64,000 nucleotides of DNA from positions 8,860,501-8,924,500 of the forward strand of contig NZ_CP030047.1 of assembly GCF_015291625.1 (NCBI RefSeq), read 5' to 3'. The position numbers and the translations under genes were made by a program. The DNA is from Bradyrhizobium sp. CCBAU 53421. Lineage in GTDB: Bacteria; Pseudomonadota; Alphaproteobacteria; Rhizobiales; Xanthobacteraceae. Shown here piece by piece: positions 50,407 to 59,921 of the stretch. Each line of letters begins with the position of its first letter. The first letter of the stretch is position 1. Below the pieces are notes generated by a model. That model made no database searches, was not told the origin of the DNA, and worked only from the letters and a program-made list of their open reading frames with translations.

Positions 50407-50661
50407 ATGAAGAACGCTGTACGGTCGGATCAGGAATCTTGTGAACCCTACGGGGCTGACGTGGCGGCTGGCGCACCAGGCCGCCCATCCTCTCGACGAC
50501 TGGTCGACGATCGGTTCGCCGATGCCAACGTCATGCGGCATCGGACGATGGAGCAGGATACGATTGATCCCTCCGGCGTTCGCCTGCCGCACGACATCAT
50601 TTCCGAGATGGAAGCAGCCCTCAAGCAGCAGGTCGACCGGCTTGTCGCGAAGCGACATTAG
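50407..50661 (+). CDS. Small hypothetical protein, probably stress-induced
   Basis: The 84-residue protein begins MKNAVRSDQESCEPYGADVA and ends with a helical segment IISEMEAALKQQVDRLVAKR. AGGAGGC stands about eight bases before the ATG, and a possible EcfG promoter lies upstream. No family is recognised and there is no membrane segment. It is divergent from the response regulator. The function is unknown. Confidence 0.55.
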   Translation: MKNAVRSDQESCEPYGADVAAGAPGRPSSRRLVDDRFADANVMRHRTMEQDTIDPSGVRLPHDIISEMEAALKQQVDRLVAKRH

Positions 50662-50779
50662 CCGGCGAAGCGACGAGCTCGCGGACTTCAACAGCCCAGT
50701 ATCGCCTGCCGATGATGCTCCTGAGATCGCGGCGCGTGGAAACTCGAAGCAAGATCCCCGCCGGATCGATGGAGACTTG

Positions 50780-50926
50780 ATGGGAGCGATCCTTGGACGC
50801 GCGATCTTCCAGGTCATGGTTGTCCTGGCTGCGGTCGGAATCGTCGCCCTCGCCTGCGTGGCGGTCCACGGTGGCTATGCGCGCGCGGCGGCGCAGCTTG
50901 CGGCAAAATTCACTCCGCCATTTTGA
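50780..50926 (+). CDS. Small single-span membrane protein
   Basis: The 48-residue protein (MGAILGRAIFQVMVVLAAVG start) has one membrane helix at about residues 8-30 and a basic Ala-rich tail. GGAGAC lies before the ATG. It lies 118 bases downstream of the small gene at 50407 and may share its transcript. The function is unknown. Confidence 0.5.
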   Translation: MGAILGRAIFQVMVVLAAVGIVALACVAVHGGYARAAAQLAAKFTPPF

Positions 50927-50997
50927 TCCATTCAGCGGCTTGCTCCTCCCGCCCAAGGGAGTACGCTGACGCGTATTAATCGATCCGGATCCAGATT

Positions 50998-51225
50998 ATG
51001 CGCAAACTCCTTTTGAGCCTCCTCGCCGCCACTGCGTTCGCCGCCGCCTTCAATCCTCCCCCCGCCAACGCCGTGTTCTGGCGCGGCGTCACGGCCCCGA
51101 CGAATATCGATATCCACGGATACCCGATCATCAAGGAGCCGCCGCCGAGCCCATGCCAGTTGATCCATGTGAACGGATACTGGGTGCGGCAGTGCCTGGA
51201 TCTGTCGCATCGCTATTGGCGGTGA
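50998..51225 (+). CDS. Small exported protein
   Basis: The 75-residue protein has a signal peptide (LLLSLLAATAFAAAFNPPPA, cleavage after NA) and a short mature part with two cysteines: PCQLIHVNGYWVRQCLDLSH. The Cys-x-hydrophobic...Trp-Val-Arg-x-Cys arrangement is similar to the exported proteins at 35348 and 61062. The function is unknown. Confidence 0.68.
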   Translation: MRKLLLSLLAATAFAAAFNPPPANAVFWRGVTAPTNIDIHGYPIIKEPPPSPCQLIHVNGYWVRQCLDLSHRYWR

Positions 51226-51306
51226 ACGACGGCGTGCCGCTTCCGACCTCCCCCGCTCGGCAGGCCTATCGCATATGAAGCACGGGAGTCCATCCGCGGG
51301 CACACT

Positions 51307-51435
51307 TCGCCTCTCCCGCTTGCGGGGGAGGCCGACACGCATCGCAAGATGCGTGGCGGGTGGGGGTGTTTCCACAGTGGGATACCCGGTGCGGAGACAC
51401 CCCCACCCCGCCCTCCCCCGCAAGCGGGAGAGGGA
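51307..51435. repeat. Intergenic hairpin repeat (GCCTCTCCCGCTTGCGGGGG type)
   Basis: CCTCTCCCGCTTGCGGGGGA at the left is inverse to CCTCCCCCGCAAGCGGGAGA at the right, enclosing GGGTGGGGGTGT and ACACCCCCACCC inverse arms. The architecture is related to the repeat at 29759. It lies at convergent gene ends. Confidence 0.78.
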
Positions 51436-51465
51436 GCCCAACGCCACTGCCTACATCACGCGAAG

Positions 51466-52422
51466 CTAGTTCGATCCGCTCGGCGAATCGTCGAGCGCCT
51501 TGAAGGCCTCTTCGAGTTGCGGTGACAGCGCGACGTTGAGCTTCTCGCCGGTCGGCAGGCGGGCGACGAACCACTTGTTGTAGAGCGGGACGATGTCGCG
51601 GTTCGAAGCGAGCTTGCGGAAGGCGCGCTCGACCACGTCCTTCATCTGCGGTTCGCCCTTGCGGTACATGATGCCGTAAGGGTCGTAGGATAGATAATCG
51701 CCGGTGACGCGGAACTTGTCCTGCGACTTGTGCCGCGCGATCAGGCCGTAGAGCAGGATGTCGTCGGTCGCGAACGCATCCGCCTTGCCGTCCACCAGCA
51801 TCTGGTAGGACTGCTCATGGTCGCCGGCGGTGACGATGTTGAGGCCGAGCTGTTGCTTGGCGTCGACGTTGTGCATCGCCTGCTCGTTGGTGGTGCCCTT
51901 GGTCACCACCACCGTCTTGCCCTTCAGGTCGGCGACCTGGTTGACGGCGGAGGCCTTCGGCACCATCAGCTTGGTGCCGGCCACGAACATCAGCGGCGAG
52001 AATGCGACCAGCTTGCCGCGCTCGGAGTTCGCCGTGGTCGATCCGCATTCGAGATCGATCTTCTTGTCGACGATCGCCGGGATGCGGTCGTCGGAGGTCA
52101 CCTTGACATAGTCGATCTTGAGGTTGGCGTCGTCGACCTCGGCCCCGATCTCGTCGACGATCGCATCGCACAGCTCGAGGCTGTAGCCGATCGGCCGGTT
52201 GGAGTGGTCGAGGAACGAGAACGGCGGCGAGCTCTCGCGATAGCCGATCCGCACCGCGTGCGTGGCCTTGATGTTGGCGAGCGTGGGACTGAGCCCCTCG
52301 CCCGCCGGCTGTGCGGAGGCAGGTCCTGAGAGCAGGCTTGCCGCCAGCAGACATGCTGACAGCAGGCATGCCGACAGCAGCGGCGCCTCAGCCCGTACCG
52401 GCCTCCAGCGGGCGCGATGCAT
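51466..52422 (-). CDS. Amino-acid ABC-type substrate-binding protein (GltI/AatJ-like)
   Basis: The 318-residue periplasmic protein has a signal peptide with an LLSACLLSACLLAASLLSG repeat, encoded by a short tandem DNA repeat near 52330-52380, and a family 3 binding domain. VRIGYRESSPPFSFLDHSNR (about residues 57-76) and ECGSTTANSERGKLVAFSP (about 124-142) resemble glutamate/aspartate-binding proteins. No ABC permease or ATPase is adjacent. Instead it follows a dicarboxylate/amino-acid symporter gene by 12 bases, an unusual pairing. GGGAGGG precedes the ATG. Confidence 0.87.
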   Translation of the reverse strand: MHRARWRPVRAEAPLLSACLLSACLLAASLLSGPASAQPAGEGLSPTLANIKATHAVRIGYRESSPPFSFLDHSNRPIGYSLELCDAIVDEIGAEVDDANLKIDYVKVTSDDRIPAIVDKKIDLECGSTTANSERGKLVAFSPLMFVAGTKLMVPKASAVNQVADLKGKTVVVTKGTTNEQAMHNVDAKQQLGLNIVTAGDHEQSYQMLVDGKADAFATDDILLYGLIARHKSQDKFRVTGDYLSYDPYGIMYRKGEPQMKDVVERAFRKLASNRDIVPLYNKWFVARLPTGEKLNVALSPQLEEAFKALDDSPSGSN

Positions 52423-52434
52423 GCATCCCTCCCG

Positions 52435-53724
52435 TCAATGGCCGGCCATCACGGCGCCGGGCACCGCATCCTGCGGCACCGCGTCGTCGGGCCCGAGCTC
52501 GTGCTCGGCCTTCAGCTCGCCTTCCCACTTCGCGACCACGGCGGTGGCCAGCGAGTTGCCGATCACGTTGGTGGCGCTGCGGCCCATGTCGAGGAAGGTG
52601 TCGATGCCCATGATCATCAACAGGCCGGCCTCGGGGATGCCGAACTGCGACAGCGTCGAGGCGATCACCACCAGCGACGCGCGCGGCACGCCGGCGACGC
52701 CCTTCGAGGTGATCATCAAGGTGGCCAGCATCGCGAGCTGCGTGCCGAGCGACATCTCGATGTGGTAGGTCTGCGCGATGAAGATGCTCGCGAAGGTGCA
52801 GTACATCATCGTGCCGTCGAGGTTGAAGGAATAGCCGAGCGGCAGCACGAAGGCCGAGATCCGCGAGGAGGCGCCGAACCTGTTCAGCCCCTCCAGCGTC
52901 TTCGGGTAGGCCGCCTCCGACGAGGCGGTCGAGAACGCGATCATCAGCGGCTCGCGGATCAGCCGCAGCAGATGGCTGTAACGCGGCCCGATCACGACGA
53001 AGCCGACCGCGACCAGGATGCCCCACAGGATCAGCAGCGACAGATAGAAGCCGCCCATGAAGACGATCAGCTTCCAGAGCACGCCGAGGCCGTTCTTCGA
53101 GACGGTCGCCATGATCGCGGCCCACACCGCGATCGGCGCGAACAGCATAACGTAGCCGGTGACCTTGAGCATGATGTGCGCGAGGTCGTCGATCAGACTC
53201 ATGATCGGCTTCGACCGCTCAGGCATGGCGCCGAGCGCCACCGCGAAGAACACCGCGAATACCACGATCTGCAGGATCTCGTTCTGCGCCATCGCATCGG
53301 CGATCGAGGTCGGGATCAGGTGGGTCAGGAATTTCTCGATCGAGAAGGCCGAGACCGGCAGGCCGGTGGACTGCGCCTTGTCGGGCAGCGTGCCGGGGAA
53401 ATTGGCGCCGGGCTGCAACAGATTGACCATCACGAGGCCGAGCAGCAGCGAGACGAAGGAAGCGGAGACGAACCAGCCCATGGTCTTGGCGAAGATGCGC
53501 CCGAGCTTGGCGCCGCTTCCCATATGGGCGATGCCGCCGACGAGGGTGGCGAACACGAGCGGCGCGATGATCATCTTGATCAGGCGCAGGAACAGCATCG
53601 CGATCAGGTTGACGTCGGCGGCGATCTCGGCACGGCTGTCAGGCAGATAGTTGAAGACGATCGTCCCCATCGCGATGCCAAGGACCATCGCAAGCAGGAT
53701 GTACTGCGTAAACCTGTTCGACAT
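52435..53724 (-). CDS. Dicarboxylate/amino-acid:cation symporter (DctA/GltP family)
   Basis: The 429-residue inner-membrane symporter of the DAACS family has about eight helices plus re-entrant hairpins. AFSTASSEAAYPKTLEGLNR (serine-rich hairpin, about 264-283) and LPLGYSFNLDGTMMYCTFAS (about 297-316) are diagnostic, and GIDTFLDMGRSATNVIGNS (about 377-395) carries cation/substrate residues. It likely takes up C4-dicarboxylates, glutamate or aspartate. It is cotranscribed with the binding protein, which suggests shared substrates. Confidence 0.93.
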   Translation of the reverse strand: MSNRFTQYILLAMVLGIAMGTIVFNYLPDSRAEIAADVNLIAMLFLRLIKMIIAPLVFATLVGGIAHMGSGAKLGRIFAKTMGWFVSASFVSLLLGLVMVNLLQPGANFPGTLPDKAQSTGLPVSAFSIEKFLTHLIPTSIADAMAQNEILQIVVFAVFFAVALGAMPERSKPIMSLIDDLAHIMLKVTGYVMLFAPIAVWAAIMATVSKNGLGVLWKLIVFMGGFYLSLLILWGILVAVGFVVIGPRYSHLLRLIREPLMIAFSTASSEAAYPKTLEGLNRFGASSRISAFVLPLGYSFNLDGTMMYCTFASIFIAQTYHIEMSLGTQLAMLATLMITSKGVAGVPRASLVVIASTLSQFGIPEAGLLMIMGIDTFLDMGRSATNVIGNSLATAVVAKWEGELKAEHELGPDDAVPQDAVPGAVMAGH

Positions 53725-53937
53725 TCTCTTACCCCCGTAAGTTCCCGGCGAGCGGCAAGTGTGGCAGATTTACGCAGCGACGCAACACGCTTCGCGTCCG
53801 GCGGGACTTTGCCGAAACGTTCCCGTTGTGGAATGCCAGCGCGCGGACTAGCGTTCATGCAGCGCACAATCTGTGCAATGAGCTGCGCACACGGCAGCCA
53901 ATTGCATCCGAAACGACCAACGCGAGGGGAGACATCC

Positions 53938-54939
53938 ATGAACGACACCGTCAATCGCCAGATCCTGCTTGTCGAAAAGCCGACCGGCAAGCTCGGTCCC
54001 GAGCATTTTCGCCTGACCAAGGGCACGGTCCCCGCGCCGAAGGACGGCGAGGCGCTGGTGCGGACGCGCTACATCTCGCTCGACGCCGCCAACCGCGCCT
54101 GGATGCACGGCGCCACCTACCGCGCTGCGGTGGAAGCCAACACCGTGATGGCCGGCGGCAGCATCGCCGAAGTGGTGTCGTCGAACGACCCGAGCCTGAA
54201 GCCGGGCGATATCGTGTTCGGCGACACCGGCTGGCAGGACTACGCCGCCGTGCCTGCCAAGCACCTCGCCAGGATGCCGAAGCTCGAGCCGATGACGCAT
54301 CTGCTCAGCGTCTACGGCATCGCCGGCCTGACCGCCTATTTCGGCCTGCTCCATGTCGGCAAGCCCAAGGAGGGCGAGACCGTGGTGGTGTCGGCGGCCG
54401 CCGGCTCGGTCGGCTCGATCGTCGGCCAGATCGCCAGGATCAAGGGCTGCCGGGTGGTCGGCATCGCCGGCGGCAAGGACAAATGCCACTGGCTGACCGC
54501 GGAGCTCGGCTTCGACGCCGCCGTCGACTACAAGGACGGCGCCACCTACAAGGCGCTGCGCGCGGCGGCGCCCAAGGGCATCGACGTCTATTTCGACAAT
54601 GTCGGCGGCGACATTCTGGAGGCCTGCCTCTCCCAGATGAACAACCGCGGCCGGATCGCCTGCTGCGGCGCGATCTCGCAATATGACGGCGTGCCCTCCG
54701 CGCATGGCCCGCGCGGCGTGCCCGGCCTGATCGTGGTGAAGCGGCTCGTCATGCAGGGCTTCATCGTGATGGACTACATGGACCAGCGCGATGCCGCGCT
54801 CGCCGATTTGCAGTCCTGGGTCTCCTCCGGCAAGCTCAAGGTGCAGGAGGACGTCATCGACGGCATCGAGAACACCCCGCAGGCGCTGATCGGGCTCCTG
54901 GCCGGCGAGAACCGCGGCAAGCGCATGGTGAAGGTGTGA
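53938..54939 (+). CDS. NADP-dependent MDR-superfamily oxidoreductase (leukotriene B4 dehydrogenase/CurA type)
   Basis: The 333-residue zinc-free medium-chain reductase has the N-terminal family start RQILLVEKPTGKLGPEHFRL and the nucleotide motif VVVSAAAGSVGSIVGQIARI (about 152-171). IDVYFDNVGGDILEACLSQM (about 221-240) and CGAISQYD follow. It should reduce the double bond of alpha,beta-unsaturated carbonyls using NADPH. GAGGGGAG lies just before the ATG. It is divergent from the symporter operon and ends in a block of repeats. Confidence 0.92.
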   Translation: MNDTVNRQILLVEKPTGKLGPEHFRLTKGTVPAPKDGEALVRTRYISLDAANRAWMHGATYRAAVEANTVMAGGSIAEVVSSNDPSLKPGDIVFGDTGWQDYAAVPAKHLARMPKLEPMTHLLSVYGIAGLTAYFGLLHVGKPKEGETVVVSAAAGSVGSIVGQIARIKGCRVVGIAGGKDKCHWLTAELGFDAAVDYKDGATYKALRAAAPKGIDVYFDNVGGDILEACLSQMNNRGRIACCGAISQYDGVPSAHGPRGVPGLIVVKRLVMQGFIVMDYMDQRDAALADLQSWVSSGKLKVQEDVIDGIENTPQALIGLLAGENRGKRMVKV

Positions 54940-54943
54940 TCTG

Positions 54944-55030
54944 CGTAGGGTGGGTTAGCGCAGCGTAACCCACCGACTTCGCGCCGCGGAAAAGATGGCG
55001 GGTTTACGCCTACGGCTAACCCGCCCTGCG
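54944..55030. repeat. Intergenic palindromic repeat (GGGTGGGTTAGCGCAGCGTA type)
   Basis: GGTGGGTTAGCG/CGTAACCCACC at the left and GGCGGGTTTACGCCTACGGC then TAACCCGCC at the right form two hairpins. Similar sequences are common in Bradyrhizobium intergenic DNA. Confidence 0.75.
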
Positions 55031-55039
55031 CTGTTGATC

Positions 55040-55164
55040 CCGTCATCCTGAGGTGCGAGCGCAGCGAGCCTCGAAGGATGCACGGCCCCGATGCGGCCGC
55101 GCGGATGCAGCCGGGCCGTCGGCCCTTCGAGACGGCCGCTGCGCGGCCTCCTCAGGGTGACGGA
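55040..55164. repeat. Long palindromic repeat (CCGTCATCCTGAGGTGCGAG family), copy 1
   Basis: CCCGTCATCCTGAGG at the left is inverse to CCTCAGGGTGACGG at the right. Inner arms include CCTCGAAGGATGCACGGCCC and GGGCCGTCGGCCCTTCGAG. Confidence 0.8.
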
Positions 55165-55209
55165 GATAGATTTTGGATGGTGAAACTGTAGCGGAGATAA
55201 TCTCTGAAC

Positions 55210-55311
55210 CCGTCATCCTGAGGAGCGCGTAGCGCGTCTCGAAGGATGCACGGCCCGGCTGGTGGCCGTCGACCCTTCGAGGCTCGCTCCGCTCGCACCT
55301 CAGGGTGACGG
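55210..55311. repeat. Long palindromic repeat (CCGTCATCCTGAGGAGCGCG family), copy 2
   Basis: This second copy shares the CCCGTCATCCTGAGG/CCTCAGGGTGACGG ends and the GAAGGATGCACGGCCC core with copy 1, 45 bases away. The two copies plus the preceding hairpin fill the 393-base gap; no gene was seen there. Confidence 0.8.
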
Positions 55312-55333
55312 ATCAGATATTGCGTGCGCGGGC

Positions 55334-58300
55334 TTAATGCACCGTGCCTGACGCCTGCGGCGCGGCTTGCGGGGCGGCCGTCTTGCCTTTCTTCGCCTTG
55401 CGCCAATTCTCGAAACTCTGCACCACGACGAAGAACGCCGGCACGAACAGCACCGCGAGGCAGGTCGAGGCGATCATGCCTGAAAATACGGTGATGCCGA
55501 TCGACTTGCGGGCGTTGGCGCCGGCGCCGGTCGCCAGCACCAGCGGCAGCACGCCGAGGATGAAGGCGAACGACGTCATCAGGATCGGCCGGAACCGGGC
55601 GCGCGCCGCGTCGATCGCCGACTCCAGCACCGGCTTGCCGTCGCGCACGTGATGTTCGATTGCGACCTCGACGATCAGGATCGCGTTCTTGGCCGACAGC
55701 GCGATCAACAGGATGGTGCCGATCTGGGTGTAGAGGTTGTTCTCGATATGCAGGCTCAGCAGCACCAAGGTCGGGCCGAGCAGCGAGAGCGGCACGGCCA
55801 GGATCACCGAGATCGGCGCATACCAGCTCTCATATTGCCCGGCGAGCACGAGATAGACCAGGAGCAGCGCCAGCGCGAATACGTAGTAGATCTGGCCGCC
55901 GACTTCCTTCTCCTGGTACGACATCGCCGTCCACTCGAAGCCCGAGCCTGCCGGCAGCGTCTTGGTCGCGATCTCCTCCATCAGCGACATCGACTGGCCG
56001 GACGAATAGCCCTGCGCCGGCAGTCCGATCACGGTGGCGGACGGATAGAGGTTGTAGAGGCTGATCAGCGACGGCCCGACCGAGGGCGTGATCTTGGCCA
56101 CCGTGCCGAGCGGGATCATGTCGCCATTGCTGTTGCGCACCATCATGTTCTCGATGTCGCGCAGGCTCAGGCGGTATTGCGCCTCGGCCTGGGTGTAGAC
56201 CTGGAAGGTGCGGCCGAACTTGGTGAACTGGTTGACGTAGCTGGCGCCGAGATAGGACGACAGCGCCGCGAAGATCTGATCGGTGGTGACGTGCAGGGTC
56301 TGCGTCTTGACCCGATCGACCTCGACGTCGAATTGCGGCACCATCGAGCGGAACGAGGACTGCACCCGCTGCAGCGCGCTCTGGGTCTGCGCGTTGGCGA
56401 CGATCGCCCCGGTGACCGCCTGCAGCTTGCCGTAATCGGCATTGCCGTCGCGCAGCTCGACCTGCATGGCAAAACCGGCGGCGTTGCCGATGCCCTGGAT
56501 CGGCGGCGGCGGGATCACCAGGATGCGCGCCTCCGGGATCACGGCGAGCCTGTCGTTGAGCCCATAGACCAGCGAACGCAGATCCTCGCCCGGCCCGCGC
56601 GCGCTCCAGTCCTTCAGGATCAGGTAGGCGACGCCGGCATTGGCGAGGCTCGAGGAATTGTCGAGCGCCGAGATGCCGGCGATCGAGACCACCTGATCGA
56701 CGCCCGGCGTCTTGCCGGCAATCTCGGTGACCTTGTCGAGCACGTGCTGGGTGCGGTCGAGCGCTGCGCCATCCGGCAGCTGCACCGCCGCAAGCAGATA
56801 GCCCTGGTCCTCGATCGGGATGAAGCCGGTCGGCACCCGGGACAGGCCGTAGCCGGCGAGGGCGATGATAACAAGCGCGATGGCGACCGAGGTCTTGGCA
56901 TGGCCGGCGATGCCGCCGACCACGCGCGTATAGCCGCGCTCGAGCCGGTCATAGACCGCATTGAAGCCGCGATAGAAGAAGTTGCGCCGTTCGGGCGGCG
57001 CCGGCGGACGCAGCCATAGCGCACACTGCGTCGGCTTCAACGTCGCGGCATTGACCGCGCTGAGCAGCGCGGTGGCGGCGATGACCAGCGCGAATTGCGC
57101 GTACATCCGGCCGGTCAGCCCGGGCAGGAAGGCCGCCGGCAGGAACACCGAGATCAAGACCAGCGTGATGCCGACGATCGGCGCGAACAGCTCGTCCATC
57201 GCCTTGATCGCGGCGTCATGGCCCGACATGCCGCGCTCGATATTGTGCGCGGCGCCCTCGACCACGACGATGGCGTCGTCGACCACGATGCCGATCGCCA
57301 GCACGATCGCAAACAGCGTCGAGAGATTGATGGTGAAGCCGAGCGCCGCCATGGCCGCGAACGCGCCGATGATCGTGACCGGCACGGTGGTGGCCGGCAC
57401 CAGCATCGCCCGCCAGTCCTGCAGGAAGACCAGGATCACGACCAGCACCAGCAGGCCGGCCTCGATCAGCGTCTTGTAGACCTCCTCGATCGAGGCGTTG
57501 ACGAACTTGGTGGTGTCGAACGGCGTGTCATATTTGATGTCCTGCGGAAATTGCCTGGCGAGTTCCGCCATCTTCTTCTCGACGGCCTTCTCGACCTGCA
57601 GCGCGTTGGCGCCGGGCGACTGGAACACGCCGATGCCGGTCGCGGGCTTCTGGTTCAGCGAGAAGATCTGGCTGTAGGTCTGCGCGCCGAGTTCGACCCA
57701 GCCGACGTCGCGAACGCGGGTGACGTCGCCGACATTGCCGGTCTTGACGATGATGTCCTCGAACTGGCTCTTGTCGTCGAGCCGGCCGTTGACGTTCAGC
57801 GTGTACTGGAACGCCTGCCCGGGCGGCGTCGGCGGCGCACCGACCTGACCGGCAGTGACCTGCTGGCTCTGCTGCTGGATCGCCTGGATGACGTCCTGCG
57901 GCACCAGCCCGCGCACCTGCAGCTTGTTCGGATCGAGCCAAACCCGCATCGAATATTGCCCGGCGCCGAACACGGTGACGTTGCCGACACCGGGCAGCCG
58001 CGACAGCTCGTCCCTGATATTGATGGTGGCGTAGTTCGACAGGAACAGGCTGTCATACGTCTTGTTCGGCGAGGTCAGCGTCACGAACAGCAGGATCGAG
58101 GTCGACTTCTTCTGGACCGTGACGCCCTGGTTCTGCACCGCGGTCGGCAGCTGCGACAACGCCGAGGAGACGCGGTTCTGCACCAGCACCTGTGCGAAGT
58201 TGAGATCGGTGCCGATCTTGAAGGTCACCGTCAGCGTGTAGGTGCCATCGGCGCCGCTGTAGGACTGCATGTACAGCATGTCCTCGACGCCGTTGACCTG

Positions 58301-58504
58301 CTGCTCGATCGGCAGCGCCACGGTGTCGACCACCGTCTTGGCCGAAGCGCCGGGATAGCGCGTCGTCACCTGCACCGTCGGCGGCACCACATCGGGATAT
58401 TGTGCGACCGCGAGATTGTACAGCGCGACGCCGCCGAGCAGGATCATCAGGATCGCGATGACGTTGGAGAGAACCGGCCGCTCGATGAAGAATTTCGAGA
58501 TCAT
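55334..58504 (-). CDS. RND multidrug efflux permease (HAE1/AcrB family)
   Basis: The 1056-residue inner-membrane proton antiporter has 12 helices and two large periplasmic loops. It begins MISKFFIERPVLSNVIAILM, as in AcrB homologues. Helix 4 has GIVVDDAIVVVEGAAHNIER (proton-relay Asp pair, about 402-421), and the loop motif GFIPIEDQGYLLAAVQLPDG lies near residue 560. It should export drugs, dyes or solvents through the adaptor encoded 10 bases upstream and a TolC-like channel encoded elsewhere. No local regulator gene is seen. Confidence 0.95.
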   Translation of the reverse strand: MISKFFIERPVLSNVIAILMILLGGVALYNLAVAQYPDVVPPTVQVTTRYPGASAKTVVDTVALPIEQQVNGVEDMLYMQSYSGADGTYTLTVTFKIGTDLNFAQVLVQNRVSSALSQLPTAVQNQGVTVQKKSTSILLFVTLTSPNKTYDSLFLSNYATINIRDELSRLPGVGNVTVFGAGQYSMRVWLDPNKLQVRGLVPQDVIQAIQQQSQQVTAGQVGAPPTPPGQAFQYTLNVNGRLDDKSQFEDIIVKTGNVGDVTRVRDVGWVELGAQTYSQIFSLNQKPATGIGVFQSPGANALQVEKAVEKKMAELARQFPQDIKYDTPFDTTKFVNASIEEVYKTLIEAGLLVLVVILVFLQDWRAMLVPATTVPVTIIGAFAAMAALGFTINLSTLFAIVLAIGIVVDDAIVVVEGAAHNIERGMSGHDAAIKAMDELFAPIVGITLVLISVFLPAAFLPGLTGRMYAQFALVIAATALLSAVNAATLKPTQCALWLRPPAPPERRNFFYRGFNAVYDRLERGYTRVVGGIAGHAKTSVAIALVIIALAGYGLSRVPTGFIPIEDQGYLLAAVQLPDGAALDRTQHVLDKVTEIAGKTPGVDQVVSIAGISALDNSSSLANAGVAYLILKDWSARGPGEDLRSLVYGLNDRLAVIPEARILVIPPPPIQGIGNAAGFAMQVELRDGNADYGKLQAVTGAIVANAQTQSALQRVQSSFRSMVPQFDVEVDRVKTQTLHVTTDQIFAALSSYLGASYVNQFTKFGRTFQVYTQAEAQYRLSLRDIENMMVRNSNGDMIPLGTVAKITPSVGPSLISLYNLYPSATVIGLPAQGYSSGQSMSLMEEIATKTLPAGSGFEWTAMSYQEKEVGGQIYYVFALALLLVYLVLAGQYESWYAPISVILAVPLSLLGPTLVLLSLHIENNLYTQIGTILLIALSAKNAILIVEVAIEHHVRDGKPVLESAIDAARARFRPILMTSFAFILGVLPLVLATGAGANARKSIGITVFSGMIASTCLAVLFVPAFFVVVQSFENWRKAKKGKTAAPQAAPQASGTVH

Positions 58505-58514
58505 GGCGCGCGTC

Positions 58515-59717
58515 CTATTTGGCCGCTGCCGGCGCCGCGTCGGCCTTCTGCACCTGCGGATCGACCTTCTGCCCGGGGATCGCGCGCAACAGCCCGGCGG
58601 TCACGACGCGATCATCCGCCTTCAGCCCGCTCTCGATGACGCGCAGGCCACCGTCGAGCGGGCCGGTGGTCACCTTGCGCTGCTCGACCACATTGTCGGC
58701 GTTGACGACCAGCACATAGCGGCCGGCCTGGTCGCTGCCGATCGCGACATCGGGCACCAGCAGCGCATTCTCCTGCTTGGTGAAGGGCACGCGAACGCGG
58801 ACATAGAACCCCGGCAGCAGCACGCGATCCGGATTGGGGATCAAGCCACGAACCGGAAGCGTTCCGGTCGACTGATTGACGGTTGGCGCGACGTAATCGA
58901 GCTTGCCCTTGTGCGGATAACCGGTCTCGGTCTGCAGGCCGACCTCGACCGGCAACTGCCTGATATCGTTGACCGTCATGCCGAGGCGCCGCGCTTCGTC
59001 GCGGACCCGCTGCACGTCCTGCTCACTGACGTTGAAATTCACATAGATCGGGTCGAACTGCACGATGCTGGCAAGCTGGGTCGGCGAAGCCGCGCCGACC
59101 AGTTCGCCGACCGAGACCAGATGGTTGCTGACGATGCCGTCGAACGGCGCGGCGACATTGGTGTAGCCGTAATTGACCGCGGCGATCTTGGTGTTGACCT
59201 GGGCCTGCTGCAGATTGGCTTGGGCGTTGTCCCGCGTCGAGGTCGAGGTATCCAGCGTCGCCTGCGAGACCGCCTGACGCTGCACCAGATCCGCTTGCCG
59301 CTTGAAGTCCGCCTCGGCCTGCTTCAGCGTCGCCTGCGCGCCGACCTCCGCGGCCTGCGCCTGCTCCAGCTTCAGCTTGTAGGTTTCCGGCTCAATCGTG
59401 AACAGGGTGGTCCCCTCCTTCACGAAGGAGCCGTCCTGATAGTTGATCGCCTGCAGAAAGCCCTGCACGCGCGCGACCAGATCGACGGTCTTGATCGGCG
59501 CGGTGTTTCCGGTGGCATCCAGATAGCGTGTGATGGCGCGCTGCACCGGCGGCGCAACCTCGACCTTGGGCGGCGGCGGTGCAACAAAACTGTTTTGCTC
59601 GCAGGCACTTAAACTGACAAAGGCGGATGCGGCGAACGCGATGCGCGCAAGCGGCGCATTTCGCAGCCGCACAAAATCGCTCTGACCGAAATGTGCCGAC
59701 GCGCGCGCATGCCTCAT
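58515..59717 (-). CDS. RND efflux periplasmic adaptor lipoprotein (AcrA/MexA-like)
   Basis: The 400-residue membrane-fusion protein has a lipoprotein signal (IAFAASAFVSLSACEQNSF; lipobox LSAC). A barrel-sandwich hybrid and an alpha-hairpin (EQAQAAEVGAQATLKQAEAD, about 122-141) follow, then TNVAAPFDGIVSNHLVSVGE and C-terminal beta domains. It links the permease to an outer-membrane channel. The start MRHARASAHFG places the lipobox at a normal distance; in-frame upstream ATGs up to 59798 give overlong leaders. The stop is 10 bases from the permease start. Confidence 0.93.
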   Translation of the reverse strand: MRHARASAHFGQSDFVRLRNAPLARIAFAASAFVSLSACEQNSFVAPPPPKVEVAPPVQRAITRYLDATGNTAPIKTVDLVARVQGFLQAINYQDGSFVKEGTTLFTIEPETYKLKLEQAQAAEVGAQATLKQAEADFKRQADLVQRQAVSQATLDTSTSTRDNAQANLQQAQVNTKIAAVNYGYTNVAAPFDGIVSNHLVSVGELVGAASPTQLASIVQFDPIYVNFNVSEQDVQRVRDEARRLGMTVNDIRQLPVEVGLQTETGYPHKGKLDYVAPTVNQSTGTLPVRGLIPNPDRVLLPGFYVRVRVPFTKQENALLVPDVAIGSDQAGRYVLVVNADNVVEQRKVTTGPLDGGLRVIESGLKADDRVVTAGLLRAIPGQKVDPQVQKADAAPAAAK

Positions 59718-59921
59718 TTCCGGGCCCCGATCAAAATGACCTAATTCAAAGACGTCGCGGCGAGCAAAAAAATCCGCCTGCCTCATCCATAGCAACAATC
59801 CGCTTGCGGCGGAACTCGAAAGCGAAAATGATGCCGCTCGCGAAGGTTGTTACAGCAAGATTTTTCAGAACGCAGTTCAGTTGAGCCGGCAGCTTGCGGC
59901 GCAACGAGAGGATTTATTCAG

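Noticed and set aside
51466..52422. Complete ABC importer around the binding protein
   Set aside because: The neighbours are a DAACS symporter and unrelated genes. No permease or ATPase is present.
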